DNA of 18,788 bases, taken from contig JACCQS010000009.1 in assembly GCA_013814015.1 (NCBI GenBank), positions 1 through 18,788 on the forward strand, read 5' to 3'. The notes under the pieces are model-generated. The model saw only the letters and a program-made list of their open reading frames with translations. It did not search any database and was not told where the DNA came from. Origin of the DNA: Geodermatophilaceae bacterium (GTDB lineage Bacteria > Actinomycetota > Actinomycetes > Mycobacteriales > Geodermatophilaceae). Positions 6,893 through 13,775 of this stretch are shown piece by piece; within the stretch, counting starts at the first letter, position 1, and each line of letters starts with the position of its first letter. Both the position numbers and the translations under genes were made by a program.

Positions 6893-8140
6893 ATGACCTC
6901 CACCCTGTCCGATCAGAAGCCCTTCGCGGTGGGACTGCCGGCTCGCACCCGCCCCGATCAGCACTGGCTACCGGACTCGGCCCGCCGGCACCTGCTCGAA
7001 ACCCCGTTCGGGCTCTACATCCACGTCCCCTTCTGCGCGAGCCGTTGCGGATACTGCGACTTCAACACCTACACCGCCTCCGAACTCGGGCCGGGTGCCA
7101 GTCGTAACGACTATGTCGACAGCGTGTTGGCAGAACTTCGGCTCGTCCGGCTGGTCCTGGGCTCGGAGCTCCCGACGGTGCGCACGATCTTCTTCGGTGG
7201 TGGAACGCCGACGCTGTTGCCGGCCGAACACCTCGCGGCGATGCTGGACGAGATCCGGACCGAATTCCCGGTGGCACCGGACGTCGAGGTAACGGTCGAG
7301 GCGAATCCGGAGTCGGTGACCCGCGCGTCGTTCGCTCGCCTGCTACGTGCCGGAGTGAACCGGGTGTCGCTGGGCATGCAGTCGGCCGTACCGCATGTCT
7401 TGTCCGTTCTGGACCGCCAGCACACTCCTGGCCAGGCGCTCCGGGCAGCCGAGGATGCTCGCGCCGCCGGAATTCCCCGGGTCAGCCTCGACCTGATCTA
7501 CGGGACGCCTGGGGAATCCGATGAGGACTGGCAGACCTCGCTGGACGCGGCGCTGTCAGCCGGCGTGGAACATCTCTCCGCGTACGCGTTGATCGTCGAA
7601 CCGGGTACGGCGCTGGCCCGCCGGGTCGCCCGAGGCGAGATCACGGCACCCGACGACGACGTGCTCGCCGACCGGTACGAGCAAACCGACCAGACACTGA
7701 GCAGAGCTGGGCTGGGCTGGTACGAGGTCTCCAACTGGGCCTCTTCGCCGGCTGACCAGTGCCGGCACAACGAGCTCTACTGGACCGGCGGTAACTGGTG
7801 GGGGATCGGTCCAGGTGCGCACAGTCACATCGGTGGAGCGCGCTGGTGGAACCGCAAACATCCAGCGGCCTATGCCGGGGCGCTGGCCGAAGGGGCCAGT
7901 CCAGCCCAGGGCAGCGAACTGCTCGACGGCGCGCACCGACGGATCGAGGCGATCATGCTGGGGATCCGACTTCGGGGCGGGATTGCCCTGGAGTTGCTCT
8001 CCGATCGGGGCCGGCAGCGGGCGGAGGAAGCGGTGACCTACGGACTGCTCGACCGGAGCGCCTACGCCGCCGGACGGGCCGCCTTGACCATGCGTGGCCG
8101 GCTGCTTGCCGACGCCGTCGTCCGCGACCTCACCGACTGA
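6893..8140 (+). CDS. hemW: HemW, radical SAM haem chaperone (coproporphyrinogen III oxidase-like)
   Basis: The 415-residue protein has the radical SAM cluster motif CASRCGYC (Cys48, Cys52, Cys55) inside LYIHVPFCASRCGYCDFNTY. It is followed by FFGGGTPTLL (SAM-binding GGE-like segment), VEANPESV, RVSLGMQS, SLDLIYGTPGES and the C-terminal HemN/HemW domain with SNWA and GIGPGAHSH. HemW-family proteins bind haem and are thought to deliver it to membrane respiratory enzymes; many are annotated as oxygen-independent coproporphyrinogen oxidase, but the short N-terminus and the CxxxCxxC context fit HemW. ATG 6893 has a TGGAG only 3 nt upstream, so initiation may be weak; the extra N-terminal ~35 residues are usual in actinobacteria. 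In many actinobacteria hemW lies just upstream of hrcA, as here, with one small opposite gene between. Confidence 0.93.
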   Translation: MTSTLSDQKPFAVGLPARTRPDQHWLPDSARRHLLETPFGLYIHVPFCASRCGYCDFNTYTASELGPGASRNDYVDSVLAELRLVRLVLGSELPTVRTIFFGGGTPTLLPAEHLAAMLDEIRTEFPVAPDVEVTVEANPESVTRASFARLLRAGVNRVSLGMQSAVPHVLSVLDRQHTPGQALRAAEDARAAGIPRVSLDLIYGTPGESDEDWQTSLDAALSAGVEHLSAYALIVEPGTALARRVARGEITAPDDDVLADRYEQTDQTLSRAGLGWYEVSNWASSPADQCRHNELYWTGGNWWGIGPGAHSHIGGARWWNRKHPAAYAGALAEGASPAQGSELLDGAHRRIEAIMLGIRLRGGIALELLSDRGRQRAEEAVTYGLLDRSAYAAGRAALTMRGRLLADAVVRDLTD

Positions 8141-8159
8141 CCGCGAGAACGGTTCAGGT

Positions 8160-8516
8160 TCAGGTCAGGCCTTCGGGGTCGGAGACCGGGGCCGCCTTCG
8201 TGCCGCTTCCGCCGGGGCGGAATTCGTCCAGGTCGAGCACCCGTACGTGCAAGACGTTGCGCTGGTGCAGCGCCGCCCGCAGTGCCCGGTGCATTCCATC
8301 CTCGAGGTAGAGCGTGCCCTTCCACGCAACCACGTGCGGGAACAGGTCGCCGTAGAACGTGGAGTCCTCTTCCAGGAGTTTGTCCAGAGCGAGCACGGTC
8401 TTGGTGGTGACCAGTTCGTCGAGGCGCACCTGTCGCGGGGGAATGCCGGCCCAGTCACGCGTGGAAAGCCCATGGTCGGGGTAGGGCCGGTTGTCTCGAA
8501 CCTCTTTGAAGATCAG
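8160..8516 (-). CDS. Small conserved actinobacterial protein of unknown function, probable CTG start
   Basis: The 118-residue product contains QVRLDELVTTKTVLALDKLL, then EEDSTFYGDLFPHVVAW and YLEDGMHRALRAALHQRN. This pattern is found in small uncharacterised actinobacterial proteins encoded between hemW and hrcA (Rv2375-like in mycobacteria); the layout loosely recalls ParB/Srx-like folds, but no function is claimed. The only ATG/GTG/TTG in frame is a GTG at 8429, which would remove about 29 residues. The frame upstream (IFKEVRDNRPYPDHG) looks like the conserved N-terminus of this family, and an in-frame TAG lies three codons above the CTG at 8516. A GAGGT Shine-Dalgarno 7 nt before the CTG supports initiation there. 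It is convergent with hemW and divergent from hrcA. ORF certain, start inferred. Confidence 0.75.
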   Translation of the reverse strand: MIFKEVRDNRPYPDHGLSTRDWAGIPPRQVRLDELVTTKTVLALDKLLEEDSTFYGDLFPHVVAWKGTLYLEDGMHRALRAALHQRNVLHVRVLDLDEFRPGGSGTKAAPVSDPEGLT

Positions 8517-8523
8517 TGTGGGC

Positions 8524-8529
8524 TACCTC
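8524..8529 (-). promoter_or_regulatory. Shine-Dalgarno upstream of a CTG start
   Basis: The minus-strand hexamer GAGGTA sits 7 nt before the CTG at 8516. The GTG at 8429 has no comparable site. This decides in favour of the longer product. A possible -10 hexamer (TAGGCT on the minus strand, 8554-8559) lies a little further upstream but has no matching -35. Confidence 0.5.
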
Positions 8530-8600
8530 GAAGTCGGCCGATCAGACCAGGCGAGCCTAACCGATACCTACGACAAGCCAGGCACAGTCGGTCCGGGTCG

Positions 8601-8606
8601 TATGCT
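8601..8606 (+). promoter_or_regulatory. -10 box of the hrcA-dnaJ promoter
   Basis: TATGCT is the best -10 hexamer upstream of hrcA. A start about 7 nt downstream would place the CIRCE operator immediately after the transcription start, where HrcA usually represses. The -35 region is not recognisable. Predicted 5' leader is roughly 95-100 nt. Confidence 0.45.
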
Positions 8607-8617
8607 GGAGATCAGGT

Positions 8618-8644
8618 CTGGCACTCCGGGACAGGGACTGCCAG
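8618..8644 (+). promoter_or_regulatory. CIRCE operator (HrcA binding site)
   Basis: The arms are CTGGCACTC (8618-8626) and GACTGCCAG (8636-8644), separated by 9 nt. They form an inverted repeat with a single mismatched pair and match the CIRCE plan TTAGCACTC-N9-GAGTGCTAA in arm core and exact spacing. It lies 65 bp before hrcA, so HrcA should repress its own operon and release it on heat shock. Confidence 0.8.
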
Positions 8645-8709
8645 CCGAACACACCAAGTCGGGTCGTGAGCGGGCGGCTGCCTCCAGACAGCAGAAGGGA
8701 TCTTCGACG

Positions 8710-9729
8710 ATGACCCACGACGAACGTCGCCTGCAGGTGCTGCGGGCGATCGTCGAGGACTTCGTCTCCACCAACGACCCAGTCGGCAGCAAGGCGCTGG
8801 TGGACAGGCACAGCCTGGGAGTGTCGGCGGCCACGATCCGCAACGACATGGCGGTCCTCGAGGACGAGGGCTACATCACCCAGCCACACACCAGCGCCGG
8901 GCGGGTGCCCACAGACAAGGGGTATCGACTCTTCGTCGACCGGCTGACCCAGATCAAGCCGATGACGGCCGCCGAACGCAAGGCCATCCAGTCCTTTCTC
9001 GAGGGTGCGGTGGACCTCGACGACGTACTCGGCCGGACCGTACGGCTGCTTGCTCAGCTGACCCGACAGGTCGCGGTCGTGCAGTATCCGACGATCGCCC
9101 GAAGCGGGATCCGCCACGTCGAGGTGTTTCCGTTGAGCACCAGCCGGGTGATGCTGGTGGTGATCACCGACTCCGGGCGGATCGAGCAACGGGTGATACC
9201 GCTCAATGTCGAGGTGACCGAAGAACAGGTCGCAGACCTGCGGTCGAAGCTGAACGCGGCCATCGGTGGACTGCGCCTATCCGATGCCAGCAGCAGGGTC
9301 GCCGAGTTGGCGCGCAACGTCCCGAACGAGATGAGGCCACTGGCCGCGTGCGTCGCCTCGGTCTTGCTGGAAACCCTGGTGGAGCAACCCGACGGGCGCA
9401 TCGTGGTGGGCGGCACCGCAAACCTGACCCGAGATCTGCACGACTTCCCGATGTCCCTACGTCCCATTCTCGAGGCGCTCGAAGAACAGGTGGTCATCCT
9501 GCGACTGATCGGTGAGGTGGACCCGAGCACGGTGATGGTCCGGATCGGCGAGGAGAACCAGCACGCCGGTCTGGCTGCGGCTGCGGTCGTCTCCGCCGGG
9601 TACGGCAGTGGCACTCAGCAGCTGGGCGGTCTGGGCGTGCTCGGTCCGAAACGGATGGACTATCCGAGCAACATCGCTGCCGTACGGGCGGTGGCGCGTT
9701 ATGTCGGCCGCCTCGTGAGCGGGGGTTGA
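8710..9729 (+). CDS. hrcA: Heat-inducible transcription repressor HrcA
   Basis: HrcA binds CIRCE operators and represses chaperone operons until unfolded protein titrates the folding machinery. The 339-residue protein starts with a winged-helix domain: RRLQVLRAIVEDFVSTNDPVGSK, then LGVSAATIRNDMAVLEDEGYITQPHTSAGRVPTDKGYRLFVD, the recognition-helix and wing signature of the family. GAF-like and inserted dimerisation regions follow, ending with a conserved glycine-rich stretch (VVSAGYGSG, LGVLGPKRMDYP). ATG 8710 has an AAGGGA Shine-Dalgarno 9 nt upstream; the frame is open for another 200 bp upstream but that part covers the promoter and CIRCE. dnaJ begins 3 bp after the stop. Autoregulation through the CIRCE at 8618-8644 is expected. 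Confidence 0.96.
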   Translation: MTHDERRLQVLRAIVEDFVSTNDPVGSKALVDRHSLGVSAATIRNDMAVLEDEGYITQPHTSAGRVPTDKGYRLFVDRLTQIKPMTAAERKAIQSFLEGAVDLDDVLGRTVRLLAQLTRQVAVVQYPTIARSGIRHVEVFPLSTSRVMLVVITDSGRIEQRVIPLNVEVTEEQVADLRSKLNAAIGGLRLSDASSRVAELARNVPNEMRPLAACVASVLLETLVEQPDGRIVVGGTANLTRDLHDFPMSLRPILEALEEQVVILRLIGEVDPSTVMVRIGEENQHAGLAAAAVVSAGYGSGTQQLGGLGVLGPKRMDYPSNIAAVRAVARYVGRLVSGG

Positions 9730-9732
9730 TCG

Positions 9733-10863
9733 ATGCCGACTGACTACTACGGCGCCCTCGGGGTGAGCCGGGATGCGACGAACGAGGAAATCAAACGGGC
9801 CTACCGAAAGCTGGTTCGCGACCTGCATCCCGACGTCAACCCTGACCCGGCGGCTCAGGAGAAGTTCAAGAACGTCGCCACCGCCTACGAGGTGCTGCGC
9901 GACCCGCAGAAACGTCAGATCGTCGACCTGGGTGGTGACCCACTGGGTAACGGCGGTGGTGGCGCCGGTAGCCCATTTACCGGCTTCAACGGGTTCGGCG
10001 ACATCATGGACGCCTTCTTCGGCGGGGCGGGTGCCAGCCGGGGTCCCCGCAGCCGGGCCCGCACCGGTGCCGATGCCCTGATCCGGCTCGAGCTGGACCT
10101 GGTCGAGACCGCGTTCGGTGCCACCAAGGAGTTGATGGTCGAGACCGCCGTGCTGTGTACGGCGTGCACCGGTGCCGGTACTGCACCCGGTACCCATCCG
10201 CAGACCTGTACGACCTGCAATGGCGTGGGCGAGGTGCAGAGCATCCAACGCTCCTTTCTCGGTCAGGTCATCACCAAGCGCGCCTGCCCAGCATGTGGCG
10301 GGGTCGGTCAGGTCATCCCTGAACCGTGCCCGCAGTGCGGCGGTGACGGCCGGGTCCGATCCCGGCGGAGTCTGTCGGTCAAGGTCCCGGCCGGCGTCGA
10401 GGACGGCATGCGGATCCGGTTGTCCGGTCAGGGCGAGGTCGGCCCCGGCGGCGGCCCCGCCGGCGACCTGTACGTGGAGATCCACGAACGCGACCACGAC
10501 ATCTTCACGCGGGAGGGAGCTGATCTGCACTGCCGGGTCAGCCTCCCGATGACAGCGGCGGCGCTGGGGACCACTTTGTCCCTGACCACCCTGGACGGCG
10601 AGCAGGAGATCGAGATCCGCCCGGGCACCCAGTCGGGATCGATCATCACCCTCCGCGCGGCGGGGATCCCGAAGTTACGTGCGACCGGTCGTGGCCACCT
10701 CTACGTCCACGTCGAGGTGATCACTCCGACCCGGCTCGACCCCGAGCAGGAGGAGATCCTGCGCAAGCTCGCTGCGTTGCGCGACGAGGAACGCCCCGTG
10801 TCGACCAGGGCCGGAGGCGGTGGACTGTTCTCCCGAGTACGTGATGCCTTCAACGGCCGCTGA
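9733..10863 (+). CDS. dnaJ: Molecular chaperone DnaJ (DnaJ2-type, with hrcA)
   Basis: DnaJ delivers unfolded proteins to DnaK and stimulates its ATPase. The 376-residue product has an N-terminal J domain with the HPD triad at residues 32-34, and a short Gly/Phe region around 70-100 (GGGGAGSPFTGFNGFG). The zinc domain has four CxxCxGxG-type repeats starting at Cys142 and ending at Cys202 (CTACTGAG, CTTCNGVG, CPACGGVG, CPQCGGDG), followed by the C-terminal substrate-binding domain. The gene sits directly after hrcA rather than with dnaK-grpE, the position of the second actinobacterial DnaJ (DnaJ2). It is transcribed in the hrcA operon under CIRCE control, and its 3' end overlaps rsmE by 20 bp. 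Confidence 0.95.
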   Translation: MPTDYYGALGVSRDATNEEIKRAYRKLVRDLHPDVNPDPAAQEKFKNVATAYEVLRDPQKRQIVDLGGDPLGNGGGGAGSPFTGFNGFGDIMDAFFGGAGASRGPRSRARTGADALIRLELDLVETAFGATKELMVETAVLCTACTGAGTAPGTHPQTCTTCNGVGEVQSIQRSFLGQVITKRACPACGGVGQVIPEPCPQCGGDGRVRSRRSLSVKVPAGVEDGMRIRLSGQGEVGPGGGPAGDLYVEIHERDHDIFTREGADLHCRVSLPMTAAALGTTLSLTTLDGEQEIEIRPGTQSGSIITLRAAGIPKLRATGRGHLYVHVEVITPTRLDPEQEEILRKLAALRDEERPVSTRAGGGGLFSRVRDAFNGR

Positions 10864-11617
10864 CCCTGAGCAGGTCCCGACGACGACTCCGCCGGTGTTC
10901 TTCGTGCATTCCCTCGAAAGCGACTCCGACGAGGTTCTTCTTGACGGGGCGGAGGGTCGGCACGCTGCCACCGTCCGCCGGGTGGGAATCGGGGAGACGC
11001 TGCGGATCTCCGACGGGCACGGTGTCGCGATCGACGGTCGGGTCGTCGAGGTTGTCGAGGACGGCCTGCGAATTGCGGTGCTGCGACGGGTGCCGGTCCC
11101 GGTCCCGGAGCCGGAGTTCGTCGTCATCCAAGCCCTGCCGAAGGGCGATCGGGGTGAACTCGCTGTTGCGCTCATGACCGAGGTCGGAGTGGACCTGATC
11201 GTTCCCTGGCAAGCCAGCCGATGTGTGACCCGATGGCACGAGGCACGCGGAGTGCGAAGCCTCCAGCGCTGGCGCAGCGCGGCGCGGGAGGCGAGCAAGC
11301 AATCCCGACGTCTGCGAATGACCCAGGTGGCCGAACTGACCACCACCCGCGATGTGTGCGCAATCCTGGTCGGCGCCGAGTTGCCCATCGTCCTGCACGA
11401 ACGAGCCGAGCATGGCTTCTCGACCCTTGAGCTACCGCGACGGGGCCGAATCGCACTCGTCGTGGGTCCAGAAGGGGGGCTGACCGATGCCGAGTTGCAA
11501 GCCCTGCGGGCAGCTGGTGGACAGCCGGTACGTCTCGGGGAGGCGATCCTGCGTACCTCGACTGCCGGCGCGGCTTCGGTGTCAGCACTGGCGGCCGCCG
11601 TCGGCCGCTGGGGCTGA
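10844..11617 (+). CDS. rsmE: 16S rRNA (uracil1498-N3)-methyltransferase RsmE
   Basis: RsmE is a SPOUT methyltransferase that methylates N3 of U1498 in the 30S subunit. The product is 257 residues from the ATG at 10844. The N-terminal PUA-like part contains HAATVRRVGIGETLRISDG. The C-terminal knot domain contains LPKGDRGELAVALMTEVGVD, CVTRWHEARG, RWRSAAREASKQSRR, the SAM-loop VVGPEGGLTDAEL (GPEGG at 208-212) and LRTSTAGAASVSAL. The last motif reads RTST where E. coli has RTET; this is common in actinobacterial copies. GTG at 10841 is an alternative. The start overlaps the end of dnaJ, so translation is likely coupled. A HIT gene with its own promoter follows after 36 bp. Confidence 0.94.
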   Translation: MPSTAADPEQVPTTTPPVFFVHSLESDSDEVLLDGAEGRHAATVRRVGIGETLRISDGHGVAIDGRVVEVVEDGLRIAVLRRVPVPVPEPEFVVIQALPKGDRGELAVALMTEVGVDLIVPWQASRCVTRWHEARGVRSLQRWRSAAREASKQSRRLRMTQVAELTTTRDVCAILVGAELPIVLHERAEHGFSTLELPRRGRIALVVGPEGGLTDAELQALRAAGGQPVRLGEAILRTSTAGAASVSALAAAVGRWG

Positions 11618-11641
11618 CCGGCCCGCTGCGACCCGGACCTC

Positions 11642-11647
11642 TACGGT
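11642..11647 (+). promoter_or_regulatory. -10 box of a probable leaderless promoter for the HIT gene
   Basis: TACGGT is followed by 6 nt and the ATG at 11654. No Shine-Dalgarno is present. It suggests an internal promoter inside the hrcA-to-CDA run, from which the HIT and later genes can be transcribed without heat shock. No clear -35. Confidence 0.45.
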
Positions 11648-11653
11648 GCACCC

Positions 11654-12004
11654 ATGGCCGACTCAGACTGCCTCTTCTGCAAGATCGTCGCCGGCGAGAT
11701 CTCCGCCGACATCGTCCATGAGACAGACAGCACAATGGCATTCCGTGACCTCGAGCCGCAGGCCCCGGTGCACGTCCTGGTGATCCCCAAACAGCATCAA
11801 CCCAACGCTGCTGCGCTGGTCGGAGCCGATCCGTCGGGCCTGGCCGAGGTGATCGCGTCGGCCCACGTCGTGGCGGTCACCGAAGGCATTGCCGAGAGCG
11901 GATACCGCCTCGTGGCCAACACCGGCGCCGACGCCCATCAGACCGTCTTCCACGCGCACGTCCACGTGCTGGGCGGCCGCACGATGAGCTGGCCGCCCGG
12001 CTGA
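11654..12004 (+). CDS. HIT family (histidine triad) nucleotide-binding protein
   Basis: A 116-residue Hint-type protein. It begins DCLFCKIVAGEISADIVHE, carries ALDLEP-like FRDLEPQAPVHVLVIPKQH in the middle, and ends with the triad HAHVHVLGG (His100, His102, His104) and the usual terminal WPPG. Hint proteins hydrolyse nucleoside phosphoramidates such as AMP-lysine; the physiological role in bacteria is poorly defined. The length and motif are complete. It lies between rsmE and phoH, as in other actinobacteria, with a likely leaderless promoter immediately upstream. Confidence 0.93.
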   Translation: MADSDCLFCKIVAGEISADIVHETDSTMAFRDLEPQAPVHVLVIPKQHQPNAAALVGADPSGLAEVIASAHVVAVTEGIAESGYRLVANTGADAHQTVFHAHVHVLGGRTMSWPPG

Positions 12005-12050
12005 TCGGGTACGAACCGGAAAAGCGGGCAGGGTATGTCGGCGGCCTGGG

Positions 12051-12056
12051 TAAACT
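12051..12056 (+). promoter_or_regulatory. Possible -10 box upstream of phoH
   Basis: TAAACT is the most AT-rich hexamer in the 77 bp gap between the HIT stop and the assigned phoH start. A transcript from it would begin about 12063 and leave an 18-20 nt leader before the TTG at 12082. No -35 box or Shine-Dalgarno is visible. Confidence 0.35.
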
Positions 12057-12081
12057 GTCGATATCCGAACAGTTCCCAGAC

Positions 12082-13281
12082 TTGGAAAGCAGGGCCGCAG
12101 CACCGTTGCCCACTGTCCCGCATAACCCCGAGAGCGATCCACGCTCGCCCGCTGCGTCCGCTACGGAAACGACCTCGCTGGCTGCTCAACAATTGTCATC
12201 CACAGCGGTTTCGGCCACCACGATCGTGGTCCCACCGTCGGTCCCGATGGTCAGCCTGCTCGGCTCGGGTGATGAGATCCTGCGGCTGGTCGAGCGGGAC
12301 TTGCGCGCCCGGGTCCTCGTCCGGGGCAACGAGATCATCATCACCGGGTCGCCATCGGACAATGCCTTCGCAGTGCGGGTCTTCGACGAGTTGATCGCCC
12401 TGGTCGGTCAGGGTGGGCATCTGCGCCCGGATGCGGTCTCGCAGGCGCTGCACATGCTCCGCAACGGCGCGACCGAGCGGCCGGCCGACGTACTGAGCCT
12501 GAACATCCTCTCCCGGCGCGGGCGCACGATCCGCCCCAAGACGCTGAACCAGAAGCGGTACGTCGATGCCATTGACGAGCACACGATCGTCTTCGGGATC
12601 GGCCCGGCCGGCACCGGTAAGACGTACCTGGCGATGGCCAAGGCCGTCCAGGCCCTGCAGGCGAAACAAGTCAACCGGATCATCCTGACCCGTCCTGCTG
12701 TCGAGGCCGGTGAACGGCTCGGATACCTGCCGGGCACGCTCTACGACAAGATCGACCCCTACCTACGGCCGCTCTACGACGCTCTGCACGACATGCTCGA
12801 TCCGGACTCGATTCCTCGGCTCACCCAGGCCGGGACGATCGAGGTCGCTCCATTGGCCTACATGCGAGGTCGCTCGCTCAACGATGCGTTCATCGTGCTC
12901 GACGAGGCCCAGAACACGACTCCTGAGCAGATGAAGATGTTCCTCACCAGACTCGGGTTCGGTTCCAAGATGGTCGTCACCGGCGACGTGACCCAGGTGG
13001 ACCTTCCTGGCGGGCAGCGCAGCGGCCTGCGGGTTGTCCAGTCGATCCTTGATGGAGTCGAGGACGTTGCCTTCACCCACCTCAGCAGCGTCGATGTCGT
13101 ACGTCATCGCCTGGTCGGCCACATCGTCGACGCCTACGCGCGCTTCGACGCCGAGACTGCTGAGCAGAGTGAGAACCAACTGACCGGCCCCCATGCGACC
13201 GGTCCGCGCTCCGCCCGGAGAGCAGACTCCGACCGCTCGGGCTCCGGGGCACGACGCGGCGCTGCCCCGCCTCGCCGGTAA
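12082..13281 (+). CDS. phoH: PhoH family ATPase
   Basis: PhoH-like proteins are cytoplasmic ATPases related to the N-terminal helicase domain of superfamily I and are linked to RNA metabolism; many sit next to ybeY. In this 399-residue product a low-complexity N-terminal extension of about 50 residues precedes a KH-like segment (LGSGDEILRLVERDLRARVLVRGNEI). The PhoH ATPase domain has Walker A GPAGTGKT at 174-181 and Walker B IVLDEAQN at 271-278, followed by TRLGFGSKMVVTGD. The C-terminal ~45 residues are basic and Pro/Arg-rich (ending GAAPPRR), beyond the conserved domain. The start is uncertain: TTG at 12082 is the first conventional start after an in-frame region with only ATA at 12061, and it has no Shine-Dalgarno. 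ybeY follows after 17 bp. Confidence 0.93.
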   Translation: MESRAAAPLPTVPHNPESDPRSPAASATETTSLAAQQLSSTAVSATTIVVPPSVPMVSLLGSGDEILRLVERDLRARVLVRGNEIIITGSPSDNAFAVRVFDELIALVGQGGHLRPDAVSQALHMLRNGATERPADVLSLNILSRRGRTIRPKTLNQKRYVDAIDEHTIVFGIGPAGTGKTYLAMAKAVQALQAKQVNRIILTRPAVEAGERLGYLPGTLYDKIDPYLRPLYDALHDMLDPDSIPRLTQAGTIEVAPLAYMRGRSLNDAFIVLDEAQNTTPEQMKMFLTRLGFGSKMVVTGDVTQVDLPGGQRSGLRVVQSILDGVEDVAFTHLSSVDVVRHRLVGHIVDAYARFDAETAEQSENQLTGPHATGPRSARRADSDRSGSGARRGAAPPRR

Positions 13282-13298
13282 CGGACTCGACGCCCACC

Positions 13299-13775
13299 AT
13301 GTCCGTGGACATCGCCAACGAGTCTGATATCCCCTTCGACGAGGTATCCCTCGCCGCACTGTGCCGCTTCCTGCTCTGGAAACTCGACGTCAATCCGCTG
13401 GCCGAACTCTCGGTTCTGCTGATCGACGTGGAGTACATGGCCAGCTTGAACGAGAAGTGGATGGATTCCTCGGGTCCTACCGACGTCTTGGCCTTCCCCA
13501 TGGACGAACTGGACACCGCCCGCCGCCCCGACGAGTCAGATCCCAGCCCCGCCCTGCTCGGCGACGTGGTCCTGTGCCCTGCCGTCGCAATCAAGCAGGC
13601 CTCGGCAGCCGGGCACAGCTTCGAGGCCGAACTGCATCTGCTGACCACCCACGGCGTGTTGCACCTACTCGGTTATGACCATGCCGAGCCCGACGAGGAG
13701 CGCGAGATGTTCGCCGTCCAGCGCCGACTTCTCGACGGCTGGCAGCAGCACCGCGCCGAGGGCGTCCGCTCATGA
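13299..13775 (+). CDS. ybeY: Endoribonuclease YbeY (16S rRNA 3'-end maturation)
   Basis: YbeY is a zinc metalloprotein needed for 16S rRNA 3' processing and late 70S quality control. The 158-residue product carries the UPF0054 signature HGVLHLLGYDH: His118, His122 and His128 are the zinc ligands. Upstream is the conserved LNEKWMDSSGPTDVLAFPMDE and the LLGDVVLCP segment. The GPTDVLAFP substitution pattern is typical. ATG 13299 is 17 bp after phoH, with no strong Shine-Dalgarno. The stop overlaps the next start in ATGA form, indicating translational coupling to the membrane protein. Confidence 0.95.
   Translation: MSVDIANESDIPFDEVSLAALCRFLLWKLDVNPLAELSVLLIDVEYMASLNEKWMDSSGPTDVLAFPMDELDTARRPDESDPSPALLGDVVLCPAVAIKQASAAGHSFEAELHLLTTHGVLHLLGYDHAEPDEEREMFAVQRRLLDGWQQHRAEGVRS

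Noticed and set aside
6821..6964. An extended N-terminus of the enoyl-CoA hydratase up to base 6964
   Set aside because: Crotonase similarity begins after TTG 6820, which has a strong Shine-Dalgarno; the extension would overlap the hemW start antisense.
8491..8709. An N-terminal extension of HrcA from an upstream in-frame start
   Set aside because: The region holds the promoter, the CIRCE operator and a good Shine-Dalgarno for ATG 8710, and the winged-helix domain begins right after that ATG.
9457..10530. A 357-codon minus-strand frame opposite hrcA and dnaJ
   Set aside because: Composition is a mirror of the DnaJ coding sequence; no motif, start signal or homology.
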